The translations under genes and the position numbers were made by a program. From Treponema brennaborense DSM 12168 (GTDB lineage Bacteria > Spirochaetota > Spirochaetia > Treponematales > Treponemataceae), in the NCBI RefSeq assembly GCF_000212415.1, contig NC_015500.1, forward strand, positions 2,728,001 through 2,792,000: a stretch of 64,000 nucleotides of DNA, given 5' to 3'. The notes under the pieces are model-generated. The model did not search any database. It saw only the letters and a program-made list of their open reading frames with translations, and was not told where the DNA came from. Positions 8,532 to 16,833 of the stretch are shown here, piece by piece. The stretch's first letter is position 1. Every line of letters starts with the position of its first letter.

Positions 8532-8553
8532 ACGTATAACCTCGATTATTCAT

Positions 8554-8582
8554 AGTATAAATGATATTTTTCCGGAAAACAA
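8554..8582 (-). promoter_or_regulatory. Promoter of alpha/beta hydrolase gene
   Basis: Minus strand TTGTTT (8577-8582), 17 nt, TATACT (8554-8559), then 22 nt to the ATG. Confidence 0.55.
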
Positions 8583-8657
8583 GAAACAAACAAGAAAACG
8601 CCGCACACGGACTGCGGGCGGAAAAACTACAGCAAAACTTTCTTTTCTGCACCATGC

Positions 8658-8686
8658 TTGAATACATTCGGCATATGCGGTATTAT
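8658..8686 (+). promoter_or_regulatory. Promoter of nfnAB operon
   Basis: TTGAAT (8658-8663), 17 nt, TATTAT (8681-8686). The expected leader is about 38 nt. Confidence 0.65.
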
Positions 8687-8730
8687 AGGATATTACATTT
8701 TCTTTGTTTTTGTCGAAAAGGAATTCATTC

Positions 8731-9591
8731 ATGTTCAAAATTATTGAAAAGAAACAACTTTCGGCGGATGTTTTCTATATGAAAGTGGAAGCACCCGACA
8801 TTGCGCGCAACCGGAAGGCGGGACAATTTGTCCTCGTACAACTCGACACCGAATTTGCAGAACGAGTACCGCTCACCATCGCGGACGCAAACGCACAGGA
8901 AGGCTGGATTGCCCTCGTATTTCAGGCAGTCGGCGCCAGTACGCTTAAATTATCACGTAAAAACGTTGCGGACGAACTCGGCGCCGTACTCGGCCCGCTG
9001 GGAAATCCGACTCATATAGAAAAAGTCGGCACCGTTATCTGCGTCGGCGGCGGCATCGGCGTCGCACCGCTGCATCCGATCGTCCAAGCGCACAAGGCTG
9101 CCGGCAACAAAGTGATCGTCATCATGGGCGCGCGCAATAAAGAGCTGCTCATTTTTGAAGACGAAATGCGCTCGCTCGCCGACGAACTTATCATCATGAC
9201 CGACGACGGTTCCGCCGGCACCAAAGGACTCGTTACCGAACCGCTCAAAAAATTCTGCGAGCAGAATCCCAAACCGAACGAAGTCGTCGCCATCGGGCCG
9301 CCCGTTATGATGAAATTCTGCGCCGCCACGACCAAGCCGTTCGGCGTGCATACGGTCGTTTCCCTGAATACGATCATGATCGACGGAACGGGCATGTGCG
9401 GCGGCTGCCGCGTTACGATCGGCGGCGAGACTAAATTCGTCTGCGTCGACGGTCCCGAATTCGACGGACATCTGGTCGACTTCGACAACATGATGATGCG
9501 CATGAAAGCGTTCAAAGGACGCGAACAGGAAGACCTGCATAAATGCCGCATGGAAGCGCAGGCAGCACAGCTTGCAGGAGGAGCAAAATGA
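8731..9591 (+). CDS. nfnA: NfnA-type FAD/NAD-binding subunit (NADH-dependent ferredoxin:NADP+ oxidoreductase)
   Basis: A 286-residue protein of the dihydroorotate dehydrogenase electron-transfer-like family. An FAD-binding beta-barrel comes first (about 1-95, with ERVPLTIAD), then an NAD-binding domain (CVGGGIGVAPLHPIVQ). A C-terminal [2Fe-2S] Cys set follows (GTGMCGGCRVTIGG...FVCVDGPEFDGH). With NfnB it bifurcates electrons between NADH, reduced ferredoxin and NADP+, a known enzyme of anaerobes; it is often mis-named sulfide dehydrogenase SudB. The start is ATG 8731 with AAAAGGA upstream. An in-frame ATG at 8704 lacks a site. The stop overlaps the nfnB start as ATGA, indicating coupling. Confidence 0.87.
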   Translation: MFKIIEKKQLSADVFYMKVEAPDIARNRKAGQFVLVQLDTEFAERVPLTIADANAQEGWIALVFQAVGASTLKLSRKNVADELGAVLGPLGNPTHIEKVGTVICVGGGIGVAPLHPIVQAHKAAGNKVIVIMGARNKELLIFEDEMRSLADELIIMTDDGSAGTKGLVTEPLKKFCEQNPKPNEVVAIGPPVMMKFCAATTKPFGVHTVVSLNTIMIDGTGMCGGCRVTIGGETKFVCVDGPEFDGHLVDFDNMMMRMKAFKGREQEDLHKCRMEAQAAQLAGGAK

Positions 9592-11087
9592 GCGGATACG
9601 TTTCAGCCGGGCAGCTCGCACAAGCTGCGCAAAAAGAATACGACGCGCTGAGCGCCAAAACGGCGGCCGGCACGATTTCTCCCAAAGATCGCATGGCGAT
9701 CCCGCAGCAGGATATGCCCGTCGCCGAACCTCGACTGCGCGCACGGCAGATGAGTGAAGTCGCGCTCGGTTACACGCGCGAACAGGCGATCGTTGAAGCC
9801 AACCGGTGCCTGCAATGCAAAAACGCGCCGTGCGTCAGCGGCTGCCCGGTCAACGTACCGATTCCGCAGTTCATAGCCGAAGTTGCCAAAGGCGAATTCA
9901 AAAAAGCCGTCGATATCATCAAGACGACGAACTTACTGCCGGCAATCTGCGGGCGCGTCTGCCCGCAGGAAAAACAGTGTCAGGGTCAGTGTACCGTCGG
10001 CAAAACGTTCAAAAATGCCGAAAAATCGGTTTCCATCGGACGTCTTGAACGGTTCGTAGCGGATTTTGAACGCGAAAACGGACTGCAATCGGTTCCCGAA
10101 GCCGCACCCGAAACCGGCAAAAAAGTTGCCGTCATCGGTTCCGGCCCCGCCGGTCTCACCGTAGCCGCCGATACGCGCCGTGCCGGACACGACGTTACCG
10201 TTTTCGAGGCGTTCCATAAAGCCGGCGGCGTTATGGTATACGGAATTCCCGAATTCCGGCTGCCGAAAGCAATCGTCGCGTCGGAAGTCGAAATGCTCAA
10301 AAAAATGGGCGTTAAATTCCGTGAAAACTTTCTGGTCGGACGAACGGGCACGCTGCTCCAGCTGCTGAAAGAACAGGGATTCGACGCGGCGTTCATAGGA
10401 ACCGGCGCGGGGCTGCCCAAATTCATGAACATTGAAGGCGAAAACCTGATCGGCGTATTCAGCGCAAACGAATATTTGACGCGCGCCAACCTGATGAAAG
10501 CGTACGACACCGCGCACGCCGACACGCCGCTGTATGAAGCCAAAAACGTCGCAGTCGTCGGCGGCGGAAACGTCGCGATGGACGCGGCCCGTATGGCCTA
10601 CCGCCTCGGCGCGGAAAAAGTATCCGTCGTATACCGCAGAACGCGCGCCGAAATGCCCGCCCGCGGTGAAGAAATAACCCACGCGGAAGAAGAAGGCGTC
10701 GAATTCCGCTTCCTCGAAAATCCGGTACGCGTTATCGGCGACGAAAACGGCCGAGTCCGCGCCGTATCCGCGCTTTCCTACGAACTGGGAGAACCCGACG
10801 CGTCGGGCCGCCGCAGTCCCGTCGCAATTCCCGGAAGCGAACATGAAATTCCGTGCGACGCGCTTATCGTAGCGCTCGGAAACGGCTCGAATCCGCTCAT
10901 GGTACAAACCACGCCCGGGCTTGACGCCGACAAAAAAGGCCACATCGTCGTAGACGAAACCGGACGCACGTCGTACCCTGCGGTTTGGGCCGGCGGAGAC
11001 ATCGTTTTGGGCGCGGCAACCGTTATTCTTGCAATGGGCGAAGGACGCAAAGCTGCGGCGAGCATCAACGAATATCTGAAAAAATAA
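9588..11087 (+). CDS. nfnB: NfnB-type subunit / NADPH-dependent glutamate synthase small-subunit-like flavoprotein
   Basis: A 499-residue protein. N-terminal iron-sulfur domain with CLQCKNAPCVSGCPV and CGRVCPQEKQCQGQC (two [4Fe-4S] sites). An FAD-binding Rossmann motif follows (VAVIGSGPAGLTVAAD), then an NADPH-binding motif (VAVVGGGNVAMDAARMA), and a C-terminal WAGGDIVLGAATVILAMGEGRKAA. This is the architecture of NfnB and of GltD-like proteins often annotated gltA. Pairing with nfnA and the lack of a GltB large subunit favour Nfn. The start is ATG 9588 with AGGAGGA upstream, overlapping the nfnA stop. The pair likely supplies NADPH or reduced ferredoxin in fermentation. Confidence 0.88.
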   Translation: MSGYVSAGQLAQAAQKEYDALSAKTAAGTISPKDRMAIPQQDMPVAEPRLRARQMSEVALGYTREQAIVEANRCLQCKNAPCVSGCPVNVPIPQFIAEVAKGEFKKAVDIIKTTNLLPAICGRVCPQEKQCQGQCTVGKTFKNAEKSVSIGRLERFVADFERENGLQSVPEAAPETGKKVAVIGSGPAGLTVAADTRRAGHDVTVFEAFHKAGGVMVYGIPEFRLPKAIVASEVEMLKKMGVKFRENFLVGRTGTLLQLLKEQGFDAAFIGTGAGLPKFMNIEGENLIGVFSANEYLTRANLMKAYDTAHADTPLYEAKNVAVVGGGNVAMDAARMAYRLGAEKVSVVYRRTRAEMPARGEEITHAEEEGVEFRFLENPVRVIGDENGRVRAVSALSYELGEPDASGRRSPVAIPGSEHEIPCDALIVALGNGSNPLMVQTTPGLDADKKGHIVVDETGRTSYPAVWAGGDIVLGAATVILAMGEGRKAAASINEYLKK

Positions 11088-11111
11088 CGCTCCGTGCACG
11101 CGGTTGCCGAA

Positions 11112-11167
11112 CGGTGCTCAGCCGCGTTCGGAAATCGCACCGTGCTCAGCCGCGTCAGGAAACTGCA
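11112..11167. repeat. 28-bp degenerate tandem repeat
   Basis: Two adjacent 28-bp units (11112-11139 and 11140-11167) share GTGCTCAGCCGCGT and end in TCGCA/CTGCA. The 308-bp gap 11088-11395 holds this repeat and two opposing terminators. Confidence 0.75.
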
Positions 11168-11198
11168 CGCGGTACCGCACTGTACGCGAACGGAAAAG

Positions 11199-11253
11199 AA
11201 AGGGGACGGAACGTTCCGGATGAATATCATCCGAGGCGCTCCGCCCCCTTTTT
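11199..11253 (+). terminator. Terminator of nfnAB with nested hairpin
   Basis: Outer stem AAAGGGGACGGA (11199-11210) with TCCGCCCCCTTT (11240-11251), one mismatch, running into a T tract. The loop carries a second hairpin, CGGATG-AATAT-CATCCG (11217-11233). Confidence 0.7.
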
Positions 11254-11275
11254 GTTTCGGAACCTCCTCTCCCGA

Positions 11276-11314
11276 AACAAAAAGCTTGCCCGAAAACGCG
11301 CGTCTTCGGGCAAG
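11276..11314 (-). terminator. Terminator of acyl-CoA synthetase gene
   Basis: A perfect 10-bp stem, CTTGCCCGAA (11285-11294) with TTCGGGCAAG (11305-11314). On the minus strand it is followed by CTTTTTGTTT. It is back to back with the nfnAB terminator between convergent genes. Confidence 0.8.
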
Positions 11315-11395
11315 CCCGTCCGGCCGAAAACCGGCTGCAGCCCGACTGAAAAATACGCAGCAAACGCATCGTTCCAGCCGATCCGCTCTCCTCTT

Positions 11396-13303
11396 CTATT
11401 TGAACAGCAACTTTATTTCTTTTTCATATAATTCGCTCAGTTTGTAGCGCATGATTTCCTGCTTGGCGGAAAGTTCCACGCCCGGCTCGAACGGTTTTGC
11501 AAGCAGCGCAAACCGACCGATTTTTTCAAACAGTTTGAAGCCGTTCTTTGCATTGATGGCTCCCTGTATCTCCGAATCGAACAGTTTTATGATTTCATCC
11601 TGTTTCAGCAAAGACTGATAATCGGTGTACCGGATGCAGTTTTCATCCGCAAACGCCGTTACGTCTTCCTGCGACGGCACGATCAGCGCACCCAAATACC
11701 GCTGATCTTGCCCGATGACGACGGACTGGGCAATATAGCGCGACTCGTTCAGGCGCATTTCTATCGGCAGCGGTTCGACGTTTTCTCCGCCGCGCAGCAC
11801 GATGGTGTCTTTCATCCGGCCGCGCAGCACGATTTCGCCGTCGACGGTAAGCATACCGATGTCGCCCGTGTCGAACCAGCCGCCGTCACGCATCACGTTC
11901 GCCGTCAAATCGTCGCGCCGATAATATCCTTTCATAACCGTACCGCCGCGCACCTGTACCACGCCTTTTTTTCCGGCAGGCAGCACGTTTCCCTGCGCGT
12001 CCACGATACGGACTTCAACGCCGCGTATCGCCGATCCCACCGTGCCGAACACGGGCTTACGCAGAGGGCGCACGGACACGACCGGCGCGGTTTCCGTCAA
12101 TCCGTAGCCTTCGACGATATTCACGCCGATCGCCCAAAAAAACTCGTCGATCTGCGGAGGCAGCGCGCCGCCTCCGGAAACACCGCCGCGGAACGAATTG
12201 CCCAGCTTCGCACGGATTTTCTTAAACACGAGCACGCCGCCGAGCAGCTTGATCGGATACAGCAGCAGCCACGGCAGCACGAGCACGATCCATGACGGAA
12301 TCAGAAAATCGTTTCCGAACCGCGCCGTTTTACGGAACAGGCGGCGGTCTATCTTTGAATGGAGAATCGCGGCTGCGGTAAAAAAGCGAAACAACGCGTA
12401 CACGGCGCCGCCGGTTTTACGCATCAGGCGAAACACGCCTTCATACACGGATTCAAACACGCGCGGAACCGCCGGCAGCAGCTGCGGATTCAGTTTCTGA
12501 AAATCGGCGAGCAGGATACTGCCGACCGGTTTTGAATAACACAGCGCGGCAGCCTGACACAAAATGACGTATTCGCACAAGCGCTGAAACGCATGCCACA
12601 CCGGCAGTACGCACAGCGCTTTATCGCCCGGATACAGATAAATACGTTCCTGCAATTCATCCAACTGCGTCAAAAAATTCCCGTGCGTAAGCATGACGCC
12701 TTTCGGTTCGCCCGTAGTTCCCGACGTAAAAATGATGCACGCCAGATCGTCGCGCTGCCCGGCTTCCAGTTCCGCCTCGACCGCACCCGGCTCCGCCGCA
12801 CGGAATGCTTTTCCGGCGGCTGCAACGTCGTCAAACGAAAGCAATTCGATCGAAGCTTCCGCGGCGAGTTTTTTATCCGCGTCTGAAAGCGGCTCCAAAC
12901 AAATCAGCCGTGAAAAAGACGGCAGATCCGCTTTCAGCCCGATGATTTTCCGCAGCTGCGCCGAATTTTCACCGATAATAGTCTGACAGTCCGTCACGGA
13001 CAGAATGAAACGCAGATCTTTTTCCGTAGCGTCGCAGCCGCGCGGCACGTCTATCGCACCGATCGCCATAATGCCCATATCGGCCTGAAGCCATTCTTTG
13101 CGATTATCGGCTATCAGCCCGACGTGATCGCCGCGCCGCACACCTAAAGACAGCAACCCGCCCGCAAAATCGAGTATATTACGAAACATGTCCTTGTACG
13201 ATACCGGATCAAACCCGTCGGCGCTGTTCCGGAAATATTGTGCCGCAACTCCGGGGTAATCTGACGCGACCCGTCTCAGCATTTTGGGCAATGTTGCTTC
13301 CAT
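11396..13303 (-). CDS. AMP-dependent acyl-CoA synthetase (long-chain fatty acid--CoA ligase-like)
   Basis: A 635-residue adenylate-forming enzyme that activates a fatty acid to acyl-AMP and then acyl-CoA. P-loop-like motif FTSGTTGEPKGVMLTHGN (about 200); GYGLTETAPVVS (about 400); GWFDTGDIG (about 475); RMKDTIVLRGGENV. A hydrophobic stretch (WIVLVLPWLLLYPIKLLGG, about 335-355) is typical of FadD15-like ligases. The start is ATG 13303 with GGAG 8 nt upstream; a frame start at 13318 lacks support. Spirochaetes often use such ligases to salvage host fatty acids. The gene has its own promoter and terminator. Confidence 0.88.
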   Translation of the reverse strand: MEATLPKMLRRVASDYPGVAAQYFRNSADGFDPVSYKDMFRNILDFAGGLLSLGVRRGDHVGLIADNRKEWLQADMGIMAIGAIDVPRGCDATEKDLRFILSVTDCQTIIGENSAQLRKIIGLKADLPSFSRLICLEPLSDADKKLAAEASIELLSFDDVAAAGKAFRAAEPGAVEAELEAGQRDDLACIIFTSGTTGEPKGVMLTHGNFLTQLDELQERIYLYPGDKALCVLPVWHAFQRLCEYVILCQAAALCYSKPVGSILLADFQKLNPQLLPAVPRVFESVYEGVFRLMRKTGGAVYALFRFFTAAAILHSKIDRRLFRKTARFGNDFLIPSWIVLVLPWLLLYPIKLLGGVLVFKKIRAKLGNSFRGGVSGGGALPPQIDEFFWAIGVNIVEGYGLTETAPVVSVRPLRKPVFGTVGSAIRGVEVRIVDAQGNVLPAGKKGVVQVRGGTVMKGYYRRDDLTANVMRDGGWFDTGDIGMLTVDGEIVLRGRMKDTIVLRGGENVEPLPIEMRLNESRYIAQSVVIGQDQRYLGALIVPSQEDVTAFADENCIRYTDYQSLLKQDEIIKLFDSEIQGAINAKNGFKLFEKIGRFALLAKPFEPGVELSAKQEIMRYKLSELYEKEIKLLFK

Positions 13304-13359
13304 ACAATTTCTCCACAATCAAAATGACAAACTTTGAGATTTTGTAAAGTATCACTACC

Positions 13360-13388
13360 AGTATATACTGCTTTTTTTGAAAACGCAA
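13360..13388 (-). promoter_or_regulatory. Promoter of acyl-CoA synthetase gene
   Basis: Minus strand TTGCGT (13383-13388), 17 nt, TATACT (13360-13365). Leader about 50 nt. Confidence 0.6.
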
Positions 13389-13418
13389 GCTCTTTTTGCT
13401 TATACTGTCGGCTGATAC

Positions 13419-13450
13419 AAAAAAGCTATCCAAAACCGCGTTTGGATAGC
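13419..13450 (-). terminator. Terminator of pheS
   Basis: A perfect 10-bp stem, GCTATCCAAA (13425-13434) with TTTGGATAGC (13441-13450), followed on the minus strand by TTTTTT. Confidence 0.9.
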
Positions 13451-13460
13451 CGCTCAGCCC

Positions 13461-15017
13461 CTAGTAGCGGGCTTTTCGGAGCCGGACTTGTTCTATGTCG
13501 GTAGAAAACAATTCGCGAAGGTCGTTCAAACCGAGCGCCATCAGCGCCATACGGTCGATGCCGATGCCCCAGGCGAGTACCGGCACGTCGATGCCCATCG
13601 CCTTGGTAACCTCCGGCCGGAAAATGCCGGAACCGCCCAACTCAAACCAGCCCAGCACGGGATGCTTGATGTGCACTTCGATCGACGGCTCGGTGAACGG
13701 AAAATAACCGGGAACGTACTTTACGTCCGTCGCGCCCGCAATTTCCACCGCGAACATTTCCAGAAAACCGAGCAGTGTTTTCAGGTTGACTTCGTTGCCC
13801 AAAACGATGCCTTCCGTCTGATAGAAATCGGAAAGATGCGTTGCGTCGACTTTATCGTAGCGAAAACAGCGCGCAATACCGAAATATTTACCCGGAATTT
13901 TCGCCTTCGCAAGCTGATGAGCCGAAAGCACGGTTCCCTGACTGCGCAGGATAAGACGCCTCGTAAAATCACGGTCGAACGTGTAATTCCAACCGCGGCT
14001 GCCGGTGTTGCCCCCGTTTTCATGTGCGGCGGCAACGTTCGATAAAAACGGTTCGTCTATTTTCGTCGCGTGCGTTGGATTTTTTACATAATATACGTCG
14101 TGAATATCGCGCGCCGCGTGAAACTGCGGCATAAACAGTGCGTCGGAATTCCAGAATTCGGTTTCCACCAGCGGACCGTCGAATTCTTCAAAACCGAGCG
14201 AACACAGTTTATCTTTAACGCTTTCAAGAAACGAAACGTACGGATTCGTCCGCCCCGGAATGATACGCGCGGGAGGCACGGAAATATTGTATCCGCGGAA
14301 CGTTCCGTTTTTCCAGCTGCCGTCGGAAAGCATTTTGGACGTCAGGGAACCGATTTCGTTTCCGGTAATACCGGCCTTTTTCAAATATACCGTTACGTCC
14401 GCCGCGGCTCCGGTCAGTTTGTATACGACCGTTTCCCGTTCCAGCATACGGAACGGAGCGTCCGCCGCGCCGCGTTTTTTAGCGAGCGAAGACACGACGT
14501 CTTTTTCCCCGGCGGAGAGCGCCGCCTGATCCAAAACGCCGTTTTCCGCAGCGGCGGCTTTTTTCAGCAGCCCGGCGGTTACGGCAGCCCGGGGAGGCAG
14601 CGGATTACCGGTATACGACGCCTTCTTTTCCGCGTTCATCGCAAGGACACCTTCTTTTGAAAGCGTACCGAACGCACTGCCGACGTCCTTGTTTTCAATA
14701 CCCGTCGCCGCGGCGATTTCGGGCAGCGTGTGTGCGCCGGACTCTTTCAAAAACGCAACGATGCGTTCTTCCGGCGTACCGGTTTGCGCATAGGATCGTC
14801 CGAGTTCTGTCAGTTCAAAAAACGTGTGATTCTCCCTGCGGACGACGGCCGCCAGTTCCTTACCGGCCAGCCATGAAAACGCCTGATTTGCGTGACCTTC
14901 CTTATAGGAAAGTTCCTTCTGCAAACGGGCGGCAGTCAGCTCGTCTGCGGGAGAATATGATAAAAGCACCCTGATTTCAAGCGGGTGCAGGTTTTTTATG
15001 ACAGTTTGAACGTCCAT
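13461..15017 (-). CDS. pheS: Phenylalanine--tRNA ligase alpha subunit, archaeal/eukaryal type
   Basis: A 518-residue class II aminoacyl-tRNA synthetase subunit that charges tRNA-Phe together with PheT. The N-terminal 200 residues carry winged-helix-like repeats (MDVQTVIKNLHPLEIRVLL, EITAATGIENKDVGSAFG-like), as in archaeal and eukaryal PheS rather than the roughly 340-residue bacterial form. The catalytic core has FDGPLVETEFWNSDALFMPQ, WNYTFDRDFTRRLILRSQGT and FELGGSGIFRPEV. Archaeal-type PheRS is known in spirochaetes such as Borrelia and Treponema. GGAG precedes the ATG. pheT is not adjacent. The gene lies at the end of a minus-strand run with only 12 bp to the upstream gene. Confidence 0.93.
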   Translation of the reverse strand: MDVQTVIKNLHPLEIRVLLSYSPADELTAARLQKELSYKEGHANQAFSWLAGKELAAVVRRENHTFFELTELGRSYAQTGTPEERIVAFLKESGAHTLPEIAAATGIENKDVGSAFGTLSKEGVLAMNAEKKASYTGNPLPPRAAVTAGLLKKAAAAENGVLDQAALSAGEKDVVSSLAKKRGAADAPFRMLERETVVYKLTGAAADVTVYLKKAGITGNEIGSLTSKMLSDGSWKNGTFRGYNISVPPARIIPGRTNPYVSFLESVKDKLCSLGFEEFDGPLVETEFWNSDALFMPQFHAARDIHDVYYVKNPTHATKIDEPFLSNVAAAHENGGNTGSRGWNYTFDRDFTRRLILRSQGTVLSAHQLAKAKIPGKYFGIARCFRYDKVDATHLSDFYQTEGIVLGNEVNLKTLLGFLEMFAVEIAGATDVKYVPGYFPFTEPSIEVHIKHPVLGWFELGGSGIFRPEVTKAMGIDVPVLAWGIGIDRMALMALGLNDLRELFSTDIEQVRLRKARY

Positions 15018-15029
15018 CGTAACTCCGGA

Positions 15030-15398
15030 TTAGTGTAAAAGTTTGATATATGAAGTGTAAATCGCCGTTTTTTTCGTGTTATCGTAACGGGTATCGTCCG
15101 CCCGGATATACGTATAAAAATAGTAACCGCGTTCCTTGACAAAAGCCGTCGCGCTTTCCTTAATCGCAGTCATGGCGGCACTCTGTTCGAACAGGACCGT
15201 CGGACACGTATAAATGAAACGCGCTTCGTCGTGAGCCGGCATGTATTCGATCGTAATCGTCGCTACGTCTTTTTTCTGCTGTATCACTTCAACTTTCGTA
15301 GGATCAATCGGCTGTTTCAGCAAATCTTCCGCTTCTTCCGCATATATTCCCGAAAACGCGGATACACACAGCAAAAAACACAGAAAAGATTTTTTCAT
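15030..15398 (-). CDS. Small exported protein, unknown function
   Basis: A 122-residue protein with a clear signal peptide (MKKSFLCFLLCVSAFSGIYA, cleavage likely after YA). The start at 15398 has AGGAG 8 nt upstream. The mature part has alternating beta-type sequence (VATITIEYMPAHDEARFIYTC, YYFYTYIRADDTRYD). No lipobox, repeats or known motif. It sits between another exported protein and pheS in the same direction and may be co-transcribed. No function assigned. Confidence 0.75.
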   Translation of the reverse strand: MKKSFLCFLLCVSAFSGIYAEEAEDLLKQPIDPTKVEVIQQKKDVATITIEYMPAHDEARFIYTCPTVLFEQSAAMTAIKESATAFVKERGYYFYTYIRADDTRYDNTKKTAIYTSYIKLLH

Positions 15399-15481
15399 AG
15401 AATCTCCTATTAAACGTCTGCCTTTCCGCAAACGTACGTACGTATGGGAATATTTCGATATCCGATGATTCAAAAAATTCC

Positions 15482-16180
15482 CTAATAATAATTGTACGGT
15501 ACTATTTTACTCACATTAAGAAAAAAATCAAGGTCAACGACGTAGCGGCCGGACTTAACCGAAACGCGCGGATCTCCCGTTACCAGCACGCTGCCGGCAA
15601 CCTCTTTCGGTTTATTGCGCGTCAGCGCGCGCGCATATTCCCTGACGGCATCCTTCAGCGCGTCCCGGCACGCCGTCTGAAGGCCGTCGAAACCGTCAGA
15701 CAACGCCCCCGTACCGCGGCCCGAAACACGCTTATACGAAATCGCTTCCCACGACTTGCGCAGCGAAATCATCTGCGGCGTCCGCAGAAAGCGAACCCAG
15801 CAGTACAGCCGGTTGTCTTCTATCCACGGTGATTCGTACGCAATTCCCGTCGCCGCGTTTCCCAGCGGAATGACCGGCTCGTATGCAAAAAATTCAGCTA
15901 CGTTCCTCGTTTTGTCGGAAGGCGTGTATGAAAAAGACCAGCCGTACACCATGCCTTCTATTATAAACGGCGCCGTTTCTTTTAGCCGCGATATCGGATA
16001 CGCAAAAACCTGATCACCCGAGGCGGCGGCGGCCGTGCCGGGATACGCTTCAAGCGGTGCCCAGAGCGCGATGCGGATATATTCCGACTGGTCGACGTGC
16101 TGGCAAAACGCCGGAAAACAAAAACAGCCGATCAGCACACAAAAAACGAACCGTTTTACGACCGGTACGCGTTTTTCCAT
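15482..16180 (-). CDS. Exported protein, unknown function
   Basis: A 232-residue protein with an N-terminal signal sequence (KRFVFCVLIGCFCFPAFCQ). The start is taken as ATG 16180 because GGAAAG lies just upstream; a GTG at 16187-16189 is possible. It overlaps the end of the rhomboid gene by 25 bp, so the two are translationally coupled. The sequence has beta-rich segments and a C-terminal VLVTGDPRVSVKSGRYVVDLDFFLNVSK. It looks like a periplasmic protein of a Treponema-restricted family. No function assigned. Confidence 0.7.
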   Translation of the reverse strand: MEKRVPVVKRFVFCVLIGCFCFPAFCQHVDQSEYIRIALWAPLEAYPGTAAAASGDQVFAYPISRLKETAPFIIEGMVYGWSFSYTPSDKTRNVAEFFAYEPVIPLGNAATGIAYESPWIEDNRLYCWVRFLRTPQMISLRKSWEAISYKRVSGRGTGALSDGFDGLQTACRDALKDAVREYARALTRNKPKEVAGSVLVTGDPRVSVKSGRYVVDLDFFLNVSKIVPYNYY

Positions 16181-16797
16181 ACTTTCCACGGATTGATCCC
16201 CATCCGGATCATCAAATACAGCCAGGCAACGGCGAACCCGGTCAGATGCGCCATATGCGCGACGCCGTCCCGCAGACTGAACAGCTGGCTGGCAATTTCA
16301 ATACCCGCGTATATCGCGATGAGCAGCGGCGCCGGAATCGGCAGAATTCCCCAAATGAAAATACGGGAACGGGGAAAAATAACGGCGTACGTCAGCAGCA
16401 GCGCGTAAATGGCACCGGAAGCGCCCATAAGAAATACGAACGTACCGGTAGCATAGTAAATCGCAAAAGAAATGACGCCGCACAGAATGCCCGAACAAAA
16501 ATACAACAGCAGAAATTCCTTCGAGCCGATCGCGCGTTCAACGGCGACCCCGAAAAAGAAAATTCCCAACATATTGAACAGGATATGCGAAAAACTGCCG
16601 TGCACGAACATATACGTCAGCGGCTGCCAATACATATGATACCGCACGACGTACACGACGTTCAAAGACAGATACGAAAGCAGTTTCGGATACAAATACG
16701 TCAGCACAAAAACGAGCACGTTGACACCGATGATAATAAAGCTGGCGTTATAAAACGAATACGGAAACGGTTTCCGTATTTTACGCAAGAATTCCAT
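16156..16797 (-). CDS. Rhomboid-family intramembrane serine protease
   Basis: A 213-residue six-helix membrane protein. The catalytic Ser is S127 in GASGAIYAL and the catalytic His is H184 in MAHLTGF. The HGSFSHILFN stretch (about 66-75) supplies the conserved His and Asn. Length fits a minimal bacterial rhomboid. AGGAG lies before the ATG at 16797. It follows the GGDEF gene by 36 bp and overlaps the next exported protein, which could be a substrate or partner (inference only). Confidence 0.9.
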   Translation of the reverse strand: MEFLRKIRKPFPYSFYNASFIIIGVNVLVFVLTYLYPKLLSYLSLNVVYVVRYHMYWQPLTYMFVHGSFSHILFNMLGIFFFGVAVERAIGSKEFLLLYFCSGILCGVISFAIYYATGTFVFLMGASGAIYALLLTYAVIFPRSRIFIWGILPIPAPLLIAIYAGIEIASQLFSLRDGVAHMAHLTGFAVAWLYLMIRMGINPWKVWKNAYRS

Positions 16798-16833
16798 ATA
16801 CTCCTACCGCGCTGCGCGCTTTATTCTTTTTTC

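Noticed and set aside
9588-11087. Annotation as true glutamate synthase (GltAB)
   Set aside because: No GltB large subunit is present and the coupled partner is NfnA-like, so NfnB is the better call.
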